Below the pieces are notes generated by a model, which was not told the DNA's origin, ran no database searches, and saw nothing but the letters and a program-made list of their open reading frames with translations. From Platanthera guangdongensis (Eukaryota; Streptophyta; Magnoliopsida; Asparagales; Orchidaceae): a stretch of 64,000 bases of DNA. Positions 42,201-52,100 of the stretch are shown piece by piece. Numbering within the stretch: position 1 is the stretch's first letter; each line of letters opens with the position of its first letter. Both the position numbers and the translations under genes were made by a program. Location: the NCBI GenBank assembly GCA_039583875.1, contig CM077151.1, forward strand, positions 27,728,390-27,792,389, written 5' to 3'.

Positions 42201-45200
42201 AGCTCGACCGTCTCTACGCGGTGAGGAATGAGCTCTCTCTGAATTTCAGCCTTAAGTCCAGCTCTAAATCTAGAAGCGGTCGCAATAGGCTCCTCTAGGA
42301 TATCACTCATCACTACCAACTCGTCAAATCGTGTCATGTGATCAACAACGGAAAGGGTTCCTTCAACTGCTGCATCATCTCGGCCCAACAAACGGCAGGA
42401 TAGTATGCATCTCTCTGTAACGATCTCTCTACGCTAATCCAAAACATCTTCGCCTGACCCAACAACTTCATTTTGGCAAACCAAACTCGCCGCACATAGC
42501 TCATCTCTTACCAATCGAAGAATTAGTCCATGTCCATGAGCCAGTCGCTAAACATCTTCGGGTCCAGATGACCGTCGAAGGATGGTGCATCAATACGAAG
42601 GCGCCAAATAAGGTCGTCCTCAGCCGGTGTGACTTCGCAACAAGGCGCTAAATAATCATCATAGGGCTCATTAGGATCTTACTCGTGTCATGCTGGTAGG
42701 CCACGGCCTCTGCGGGCCGATGGTAGACGTGGTTCATAGGGAGGACGGGGGTTGCCCATCGGGGCGAGGTCACGACGATAATCATACGCAGGCTCGGGAG
42801 TCCCTCTTAGAGGAGCGGGATCCCGACGTGGTAGTTCTCTAACTCATCTATCAAGCGGTGGTGGGATATCCCGCGGATCGTCCACAGGTTCCTCATAACT
42901 AGGTGTCGGGGATGGACCTCTAAGGGCTCCTAACTGGTTGACTCTGGTGTCGACCCTAGCGATGTCATTCTTAAGGGTTGCAAATTGCTCGAGAACTAAG
43001 CGCAGAAACTCTGCGGACGTCATGTCAGAATTAAAAATGGAGGCCCGATCACCGGTAGCGTTCTGGTCAGACAATTGTAATCAAAACAACCTACCACTAC
43101 ATAGCATAAATCGTGACTCAAACTTGGCTTTGATACCAAATGATGCAGGTGTAGGCGAACAATAACTCAACGATTATGTTGCAACATAAATGCAGTGCAC
43201 CGAATCCGACCCCACTATAGTGGGATAAAGGCTTGAGCGTTGTTGTTGTTGAAGTGCACCGAATAAGTCCCGCAAATCAAACTACGAATAATAATAACAA
43301 AGCGCCTAAGAGAATTTCAAATCTCGCGACAATAATGCAATTCCAAAGCATTCAACATAAGAGAAATAAATAACATTCATACCTAGACTTACTCATGTAT
43401 GTGACGGCGTGATTAGGGAAGGAAAGCTGGCGGCGATATCATCCTTGAGTCGACGAGTGGCTCCACAGGTGGGCTGCAGTGGTTGTACGGGGAGGATTTG
43501 GAGGTTTAAGGTGATGACGAGGGCTACGGATAGTGAGAGAGAGAAGGGTTAGGCTGCGAGATGGACGACCGGGGTCAGGAAGAGGTGGGGGCCGGCATCA
43601 GGGCTGGAGGGAGGCTATCGGGGTTGGGAGGTAGTGGATCCGGTGGTGGAAGGGTTGGTGAGGGGTGACGGGGCAGGGGGAAGCAGCAGGTAGCGGAGGC
43701 TGTTTGTGGGCATACGGGGTCGGGAAAGGAGGGAAAGGCTGTGTAGCGGGGCTGCGGCCTGCGGGAGGCGGGATGGGATCGAGGCTGGGTTGTAGGGTTC
43801 ACCGGGGTCTGAGAAGGGGTGGAGAAGAGGAGACAGCGTTGTAGGAGGCTCACCGGGGTGGAGACGAAAGCAGGAAGTCGTGCACGTAAAGAGGCCGCTC
43901 GGAGTCCACCGATGGATGACCGACCGGTTGCAGAATGTAACTCTCGATCCCCTTTCAGCTGCACACCTTCATGTATTTATAGGGGAAGGGGAAAGTAAAG
44001 AGCTAGGGCACCTTAATCGGACGGCTAATATTGTTCGGGCCGATCGGGTGTCAAATACAACATGAAACATATAAAATAATATATAGAAAAGACTCAGAGC
44101 GACCATCCGGGCGCATCCGCGGACTCGGATTGCCCAAATGAGTCGCCGATCACCGCCTCCGGTGGGAATAAACATGTGTGTCGTCGATCATCAAAAGACC
44201 AAAAGTTTACAACTAGCGAAGTTTAGAGAGCGCTCGTCATTACAAATAAATATTCTAAAATACACGTAATGAAAATTTTCAGAAGAAACCTGAAAAACAA
44301 TTGCACTACAATAATCGATAACGTGTTCGTATGGGACAAAGTGGAGGGCGTCAACAAAATAGGTTTCAGAAAGATTGGGATTCAAGACATCTCAATAGAA
44401 ACAATACTGTTTAATTCTAGAACTGATAGTTTCATCAATTGTTCGCATAATAAGGTAAAAGTAAAAAAAATAGAGTAATATGCACGGTGAAGGGAGTAAT
44501 TGAAATAGTATAAGATGGCAGAAGCATTATTGCACTTAAGAGAATAACTTCTATGCAGAAAGATTTGTAACAACAGATGTCTTTAAACGAATGACGAATC
44601 TAATATAGCATATAATGAAGACCTCAACAAATGAACAGTAAATTGTCAAGTTAAAATTTTTTTTACCATCCTCTTTTTTGGACAGTATTTTACTTTTTTA
44701 ACCATCAATTTTTTAGACAATCAAAGACATTTATTTTGCTGATCCTTTTTAATATCACAAGTTTTATAGAGATAGAATGGTGCTTCTCACAATTGTTGAG
44801 CTCAACCCCAATGCAAACTCACATCTGTAGTGTGCAGTTTGGGGTAAGTTGGAGAAGGGTATGAACCAAGGCTGCTGGGAAGGGAAAATTATATCTTGAT
44901 TATATGCATGAAAGGAGAAGAGGAGCCATGGCGCACCGGTTGAGGAGTTGTCGTGTGACATTGAGGTCATGGGTTCGAGTACTAGAAGCAGACTCTTGCA
45001 AAAATGCAGGGTAAGGTTTGCCTATATTTCACCCTTGTGGTAGGACCCTTCCCCGGACCCTTGCTGCGTGGGGATGCTTTGTGCACTGGGATGTCCTATA
45101 TGCATCAAAGAAGGAGCTCTTCAGATAAATGAAAGTTTCTAGTTCTGAGGAATTCAGGATGACTTGAATTTTTTTTCACTGTGTCAGATTTCAAGGCCCC

Positions 45201-47031
45201 GAAAATGAAGGCATTTAATTCAAATCCATTATATGCTTACCTTGAGAAATTCTTGAGATCCGATTAAAGCTTAGATTGAGAACCCTCAACTTCTCAAGGT
45301 GTCTGATCCCTTCAATAGTAGATATCTTGTTCCGAGACAAGTCAAGGGTGTGGAGACTCTTAGGAAGAGAACCTGGAGTAATTTGAACTGCAAAGACAGA
45401 AACAGCTTAACTGTTTAAATATGGATTTAGATTAGCTAACATTAAATAACCATCTTATTATCACTTCTAAATTTGAGGTACATGCCTATGCAGTTGCCGG
45501 AGAGATTGGCAGATCTTAGGTAGAGAAAGCCTGAAATGGAAGGTACAACCTTCAATCCAATGCCACTCATGTGAGCTACTGATGAGAATGAATTTAAGGA
45601 GTGGATAATATTGTTAGCTTGTCCAAAATCCACCGTCTCACGTTGGCAAGTGTCGAAATATTTTTTTACAGAGAACTCTCCAATTTCCATGCCATGTTCA
45701 TCAGCAATTTGTTCGCCTTCGACTTCATCAGAATGCTCTTCAACATCAACAGGAAGGAACGAACAATCCTGAAGGCTCTTTACCCAAGCACTAACTCTGT
45801 CCATATGGGAAGACTGTGAAGAGAATGCAGTCCATTGGTTCTCAATCTCTACTGCTTTGTTCTTCATGTTATCAAAACTCTGGTCAGATGCATGCATATC
45901 ATACAAATACCCATCATTTTTATTTGCATCACTGAGAGCAGATAATAGATTTTCAGGAGCGCTAGACCTGTGGAGATTACCGTGGCTCCAAAGGAAGTGC
46001 TTCCACCATATCTTTCTACTTCTGGTAGGAAGAACATGAATCGAATAGCATCTCTTTAGCATCACAACATCAGCACTGTGAGATGTCCAAACAGATAATG
46101 GACTAATATGAGGTCCACAAGTGCATTCTACCTTACCATTTCCACACAAATTTTGGAGGTTATTATAAGAACTTGACCTCTCAGGAGACTTAATCAATTG
46201 TTTAACTTGCTTGATCACGATGTGTGAACAAGAGCACTTAAGCAATGGTGACTCCATGAAATTTTTCAGCAGCATCCAAGAATCAATAGTATTACCACTG
46301 ACGATCATTTCCCCGAGAGTAATCCCTTCATCTGTTTTTGTCTTCTGCTCCAAGACATGGCTGTTTAAGTCTGTGTTTGGTCCATGGAAGGCAAGTTTGC
46401 CTTTAGGCTGGAGATCCAAGTCTGAGCGATCTCCCCTCATTAAATGAATCTCATCATGCTTATCCCCTGGAGGCTCAGGTTTAGACAAGTTGCCATCAAT
46501 AATCATCTTAAGACTGACAGAAGGTATTTTCTCAAAAGAAGGAAATGATTCTGAGACAGGCAAATATAACTCTTTGAATCCATTCTCAGCGGAAGGGCTG
46601 ACAATATCATTATGCTTAACCCAAAGGCCCCATTTGCTTCTTCTCTTCTTACTACCATCCTCAGAGGAAGGGGTGGTACTGTCAGTAGGCTTAACCAGAT
46701 GCCCCCATTTACTTCTTTTCTTACTACCGTCCTCTATGGAAGGGATGATAATATCTGTAGGCTTAGCCCGAAGGTTCAATTTACTTCTTTTCTTCTTACT
46801 AACTTGCAAAATAGATGGGCAGACAACATCAATAGGTTTGACTCGACTATTAATTTTGCTACTCCTATCACCATCGATAGTTTTGGGAAGTCCCTAGAGA
46901 AGAAAACTCCACTGTTAGCTTATTGATTAAACACATCGACTGTTGTGTTATTCAAAAGCACAATTGTTGCTCACCCTGGATTCTTTGTTCTTCACAGCAC
47001 ACGGTGGAGAGAAGCAGCCAAATATTGACAT
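36296..47031 (-). CDS. LRR protein of the plant 'outer arm dynein light chain 1-like' family, copy B, with a giant third intron
   Basis: Exons 46975-47031, 45486-46893, 45241-45387 and 36296-36831 join in frame into 715 codons. The N-terminus is MSIFGCFSP. It is followed by three to four tandem basic units of about 26 residues (KKRSKW...VKPTD...PS.EDGS), a Ser-rich region, then an LRR block ([63 protein letters not shown]) and the cap [13 protein letters not shown]. Intron 2 starts with GC (AG|GCATGT), a likely GC-AG intron where copy A has GT. Intron 3 is 8,409 bp because a gypsy element and a SINE lie in it; the same intron is 91 bp in copy A. No stop interrupts the exons, so the gene looks functional. 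Its role is unknown; the dynein name reflects LRR similarity only. Confidence 0.87.
36981..38109 (-). repeat. Left (3') LTR of gypsy element in intron 3 of copy B
   Basis: 1,129 bp, starting TGATGCAGG on the plus strand and ending GACATCA, so the ends are TGATG..CATCA. The polypurine tract (CTCCCCCC on plus) lies immediately to the right at 38110-38118. The C-terminal codons of the polyprotein extend into this LTR. Confidence 0.85.
38007..43074 (-). pseudogene. Ty3/gypsy polyprotein, probably chromovirus, with stops and frameshifts
   Basis: Read on the minus strand: Gag from 43074 ([20 protein letters not shown]) through a retrotransposon Gag region (41990-42391); protease with [14 protein letters not shown] near 41770; reverse transcriptase ([64 protein letters not shown]) at 40247-41400; RNase H remains; integrase ([34 protein letters not shown]) at 38695-39354; and a chromodomain-like end ([20 protein letters not shown]) at about 38200. 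A 186-bp tandem duplication lies between protease and RT (41281-41650). A TGA at 40616-40618 replaces the Trp of YEWL.MPFGL. Several frames are needed, so it is defective. Confidence 0.88.
41281..41652. repeat. 186-bp tandem duplication inside gypsy pol
   Basis: GGGTGATCTTTTGTCCC at 41281 repeats as GGGTGATCTTTCGTCCC at 41467, and the two units agree almost throughout. Because 186 is divisible by three, the frame stays open and the protein carries the motif [19 protein letters not shown] twice. Confidence 0.9.
43128..43140 (-). promoter_or_regulatory. Primer-binding site of the gypsy element (tRNA-iMet)
   Basis: On the minus strand TGGTATCAAAGCC directly follows the right LTR; the plant consensus complementary to initiator tRNA-Met is TGGTATCAGAGC. 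It fixes the orientation: the right LTR is the 5' LTR. Confidence 0.8.
43141..44193 (-). repeat. Right (5') LTR of the gypsy element
   Basis: 1,053 bp, TGATGCAGG..CATCA on the plus strand. Relative to the left LTR it lacks about 130 bp near its left end and has a short LINE/SINE tail inserted there (43203-43250). The outer flanks GTTAC (36976-36980) and AAAGA (44194-44198) do not match, so no 5-bp target duplication is seen. Confidence 0.85.
43203..43250 (+). mobile_element. Short 3' end of an RTE LINE or Au-type SINE inside the LTR
   Basis: CCGACCCCACTATAGTGGGA followed by a TTG-repeat tail, flanked on both sides by AGTGCACCGAAT, a 12-bp target duplication. The left LTR has only one AGTGCACCGAAT at the same place, which shows that the insertion came after the element. 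It shares its sequence with the LINE end at 866-930. Confidence 0.82.
44194..44920. other. Remainder of intron 3 of copy B
   Basis: AT-rich intron sequence with no gene. The short ORFs here have no recognisable similarity. Confidence 0.45.
44922..45096 (+). mobile_element. tRNA-derived SINE (Au-like)
   Basis: Pol III boxes are visible: box A TGGCGCACCGGTTGAGG and box B GGTCATGGGTTCGAGTAC. The body AGACTCTTGCAAAAATGCAG, GGACCCTTCCCCGGACCC and TTTGTGCACTGGG(A) is diagnostic of plant Au-family SINEs. ATATGCATGAAAGGAG before and ATATGCATCAAAGAAGGAG after the element look like a diverged target duplication. It lies in intron 3 of LRR copy B, on the opposite strand to the gene. Confidence 0.85.
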
Positions 47032-47976
47032 CCAGTGATGCTTGATAAGCCAAGCCGTATGCTTTCCCACGAAATACCCAGAAAGGAGAATGATGGAACA
47101 TGGAGGTACAAGAGGAAATGCTGCTCAGTAGAGTTCAAAATGATTTAAATGTAGAGGTAATATAATGGCCATGTTTTTTTAATGTCTTGGAAAATAAACC
47201 TGCGAGTAAAAGAACCCGAACCAGTTAGTAAAGAAGATTGAACAGAGCTTTACTTCAACAAATACAACAGCTCGTCATATTCGTTGAGCACAAGAAAGAT
47301 TTTTTTTCATTCTTTTACTTCTCAGAATGCAAAAGGAAAAACAATCATGTATTTTTAGTGGAGGTCAAAGAATGAGAAGTGCGAGGAATTAGCACTTCTT
47401 TTTATAGAGTATTTTGACACTCGCCAAAAATAATGAGAAAACAATAGGAGACTACCTCGAAAAAATTGACTAATGCTATACTAACAAATAGCCATGTAAT
47501 AATACTTTAACTATTCAATATAATTCATCTAACTAAGAATCACCTGTGGCACAGTAGAGTCAAAAAAACAATTGTGTGTAGATGTATTTGAGAAGTAAAC
47601 CATTGCACAAATAAGTAATAGTATAAGAATATTTAGAAATAAAAGTATGAAAGAAATGAAATCTTTTAAATAATACGATGACAGTACCCTGACAATTATA
47701 AATAAATGTTCCACAACAGAAATTTCAGTAGTCACTTAATGTCCTCCTACAAAACTATTTTTAGATGCAAAGAAAAAGAAAATTTGCCCCCAGAAAGACC
47801 GAGTGATCATTGGACAATTTTTTTGCATAAATTGTTTACCAAATAATTATATTTTAGTCTTATTTATTAATTATTATTCTAATATGAGGAGTAAATGAGA
47901 AGCATCAATGTCACACCAAAGAGGGGGCTCCTTTTTATATAGTAATATTTATTTTCTTAAGCAAAATTTGTGGTTT
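47032..47976. promoter_or_regulatory. Upstream region of LRR gene copy B
   Basis: 5' flank of the minus-strand gene starting at 47031. AT-rich, with no recognised ORF. The copia LTR begins at 47977, so the gene has less than 950 bp of non-element upstream DNA. Confidence 0.4.
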
Positions 47977-48198
47977 TGTTGGAGAATGTTAGAGAAAATC
48001 ATGTAAAAGTCCAATAAGTGTGACCCAATGTCCCAAATATAAGCTCACTTAGTCTTCTTGTTTTGTCCCACATCTTTGGACTGGGATTCCCTCTCTCTTT
48101 CTCTTCCTATATATATGTACATATACTTGTAGTTTGTAATTATTAGAAACGTTAATAAAATCATTATTATTCTCGCCCATTTTCGGTACCACTGTACA
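47977..48198 (+). repeat. 5' LTR of copia element 2
   Basis: 222 bp from TGTTGGAGAATG to CCACTGTACA, with a TATA-like TATATATATG and AATAAAATC near the end. A primer-binding site follows directly. Confidence 0.82.
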
Positions 48199-48210
48199 TG
48201 GTATCAGAGG
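48199..48210 (+). promoter_or_regulatory. Primer-binding site of copia element 2 (tRNA-iMet)
   Basis: TGGTATCAGAGG immediately after the LTR; 11 of 12 bases match the initiator tRNA-Met complement TGGTATCAGAGC. Confidence 0.88.
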
Positions 48211-48258
48211 CATACGGTCCTCCGGCTTATACTCCATGTTGTGATCTGGGTGGTTAGA

Positions 48259-48446
48259 TTTCTAACCGCACGTCTTTTTGGATCCTACTTCTGCGGACTC
48301 CCTCTTCTATCCCCAGCCTTCTTCCTCCCGTGGATCCACCCCCCCCCCTTTCTAACCGCACGTCTTCCTGGATCCTACTTCTGCGGACTCCCTCTTCTAT
48401 CCCCAGCCTTCTTCCTCCCGTGGATCCACCCCCCCCCCCCCCTCCT
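48259..48446. repeat. 94-bp tandem duplication in the leader of copia element 2
   Basis: TTCTAACCGCACGTCTTTTT... at 48258 and again at 48352, each copy ending in a C run (9 to 14 C). The copies are nearly identical. It lies in the untranslated leader between PBS and Gag. Confidence 0.88.
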
Positions 48447-49122
48447 CATCTCCTGCCTTTATAGTGTTTCTCCTCTTAACCGTGGGTCCCGTTGTTTTTC
48501 TTCTCTTTGACAGACTACTCGTGTCATGGTCGTCGCGTCTTCCAGTTCACCACGGTTTGCCCCCCGTGGTCTGCTCGCTATTGTTTACTGACCGCGTATT
48601 CCACTTCATCGCGGTCTGCTCGCGGTCTGCTGTTTACTCTACTTTGCTCGCTGCTTTTACTCACAGCGGCCGAGTCTCCTCTTGGGTCCCGCGATCAGCT
48701 CGCGGCCTACGTTGTGGTCTGCTTGCGGATTGTTGGTCGTTGTCTGCTTGAGGTCTTGCTTGTCGATGTCTGCCTGCGGCCTCAGTTGCTCTCCGCGGTT
48801 GCTTCCCGCAGTCTGCTCGTGGCCTTATTTGCTCTGCAGGGGCTGTTTGACTGCAATTGCTCGCTCGCAGCCTTGTTTCCTCTCCGCTGCCCATCTCGTC
48901 GTGGCTTGTCCTTTCTATTCGCTGGCTGCCAGTTCTTCCCCTTGCCGCAAGCTTATCTCGTTTAGCCGCAAGGTGTGCTGCCGCCTCTACTCGCCTAACT
49001 GATTTCCTTATCCGCTGAAGACCGATGTTCCTTGCCTAGCCACCAGTCTTATCTGCGCAGTCTACGGACTCCTTGCCTAGCCGCCTTTCCTATTCGCCCG
49101 GGTTGCTCGTCTTGCTTGCTCT
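48447..49122. other. Leader region of copia element 2
   Basis: A pyrimidine- and GCGGTCTGCTCG-rich leader between the duplication and the Gag ATG. The ORFs here (for example 48492-48965) are low-complexity and not supported. Confidence 0.5.
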
Positions 49123-52100
49123 ATGGATTCTACTGCTGCATCCTCTCTTCCAGCTCGTGCCACCGCACCCGTTCCTGAACTTCATGATGAACTTTGGATC
49201 GCCACCATCTCTCTCAACGAGAAGCGGAACTTTATCGAATGGGTGCACTTTGTTCGTCGTGTGTTGCAAACGAAAGGACTTCTTCATCATTTGACACGAG
49301 CTACTCCTACTACACCCACCGACGAGTGGCTCCGTGATGGCGGGCGTGTACAATCATGGCTTCTCAACATCATGGACACCGAACCATACCGGATGGCCAT
49401 GTATCATGAAATGGTCAAGGCAATGTGATAGGAACTCCACTCCCTCTATTCTGGTCAGAACAGTCTTCAGCACTTGTTCGACATCATTATTGATCTCCAA
49501 ACCCTTGATCTCAGGGCACCAGGTGATATGACCTTTGTTGTCAGGGCCAAGACTCTTGTTGAGGCATGGATACAGCATCAGCCCCCTACCACAGATTTAG
49601 TTGCACAACAGGCACAGAAAGAAGCGGTCGGGATTGCCAGGATGATGGCCCGTGTTCCTTCTCATTTGCACAGTGTTCGGGCTCAGATTCTTTTGACTCT
49701 ACAACCCCCTTTCTGTCGAATGTTTGCTCTATGCTTCTGAAGGTTACCCCGCCACCGGATGCTCCTGTGAATCTCTCACCGGCTCTCCTCCAGCAACCTA
49801 CACTTGTTTCTTCGACACGTGGTTCTTCGGCCCGTGGGGATCGCAACACGTCTCGGGGACAAAGACGTGCTGGAAGATCCTCCTTTAAATGCACTTATTG
49901 CGGTCAGGATGGTCACCTTGAGTTAGGGGTGTGCACGAAAAATCGAAAACCGCTCGAACCGCCCGAACCGAACCAAAATTCGAACCGAACCGCTCGGTTT
50001 GATGTAGGGGTGGTTTTTCATTTTGGATAACCGCCACCCTTTTCGGTTTGGTGCGGTTTTCAATTTCGGTAAACCGAGAAAACCAAACCGAACCAAAAAG
50101 TCACATTATTACGATTCGATTAGAAACAATCAAAGTTAGGTCTATCACATAATTCACTGTTTTACAGTGTTGTTTCAACATACTACGCTGAATTCACTGT
50201 TATTCGTGACGATATAATAAAATATCACATAATTTCAAAATCATTGTTTCAACATACTTCACTGAATTTTACAATCACTGTTAGGTGTAAAATAATATCA
50301 CCATCAACATGATTTTTCAAACCATTTGTTGAAAACCATTTGTTTCTAACAATATAAATGTTTTTTACACATTTTGTTATTATTATTTTGTTATTTTCAC
50401 TACTTTATTATATATTATTTAATTAAAGGAAAACGTTTTAAAATAACTATATAAATATTGATATTAGCTTTTCCTATAAATTATTATAATAAAACCGAAA
50501 ACCGCCCCTGAAAACCGCCCCAAACCGCACTGATTAGTGAACTGAACCGATCGGTTTAGGTTTGGTTCGATTTAGAGAAAAAAATAACCAAGCCTTTTTG
50601 ATTTGGTTTTGGTTTTGTTCCAAACCGAACCAATTGCACCCCTACCTTGAGTCCACCTGTTATCGCAAGCATAGTCTGCCTCCACATCTTGCTGCGTCCA
50701 CTACAGCTGAGCCTCCTCTCACTACTACTGCAATGGATTCTCCCTCCTCTCGTAATGACATCAATGCTCTACACACCCAGCTCCAACATCTCCAAGGGGT
50801 GATTACTCGCTCATCTGGATTCGTTGGGTCGATCTCCAATGAAGGTATATTCTGTCTCTCTCAGAGCTCTCACTGGATTGTGGACTCGGGTGCAACACGC
50901 CATATTACTTCGCAGAAATCACCTAAATACTTGTTATCTCCACATCACAAGTTCATTACTATGGCCAATGATGACACCACACCGGTTTCCGGAGCTGCTG
51001 ATATACCTATCACACCCACCCTATCTCTGTCTTGGGTCCTTCATGTTCTGGGAACACCATTTAACTTGTTATTTGTTAGTCGTCTTACTCAAAACCTTGA
51101 TTATTGTATTACATTCTCACCTTCTTCATTTGTTGTGCAACATCGGCAACGCAGAATATCATTGGTAAGGGACGGCTGTCTAATGGGCTCTATCTCCTGA
51201 ATGTTCCCCATTCTATTCTCTTTGTAGTATCCTCTGTTGATTAGCATTGTCGCCTTGAGCATGCTCCCCTCCAGATTCTCAATAAAGCTCTTCTGGATGT
51301 CTTCTTTCATGAGTTTACTTGTGAATCTTATATTTTTGGCAAACAACATCGTACTTCTTTTAGTCCTGCTTGTACTCATAGTGATACTCTTTTATCTTTA
51401 GTGCACTCTGATGTTTGGGGCACTATAAAAACTCTAGTATTTTTGGTTATCATTACTTTGTTACTTGTTTGACGCTTATTCTAGCTTAACATGATTATAT
51501 TTACTTCGTGATCGTGCTGAACTTATCTCTATCTTTCGTGTTTTTACTACTGAAACTAGTACTCAGTTCTTCTTTCCCTTAAAAATCATTCGCACTGATA
51601 ATGCGCGCGAATATACTAGCCGGACATTCTCTAATTTATGTACTGAGTTTGACATTACCAATCAAACATTGTGCGCTTATACTGCTCAACAAAATGATGT
51701 GGCCGAGTGGAAAAATCTTCATCTTCTTGATGTCGCTCGGTCACTCATGATTCAAATGCAAGTCCTCACACTATACTGAAACTTTGTTGTGTTTGCAGCA
51801 TGTCATCTCATAAATCTCATGTCTTCCTTCATGCTCGACTTTGTCACTCCATTTAGTCTCATATTTCCTTCAAAATCCATGTTTACCCTCACGCCTCATG
51901 TGTTTGGATGCACCTATTATGTCCATAATCTTGGACCACCCACGGACAAGTTTATTTCTCGTGCAACCAAATGTATGTTCGTGGGATACTCTCGCACTCA
52001 AGAAAGTTATATGTGTTATTCTCCCACTGATGGCAAAATAGTCGTCTCGGCTGAAGTCATCTTTCTTGAGGACCAACAGTTTCACTCCTCTCCTTCCACT

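Noticed and set aside
3787..47031. A real dynein light chain role for the LRR genes
   Set aside because: The name rests on LRR similarity. Flowering plants have no axonemal dynein, so only 'LRR protein' is supported.
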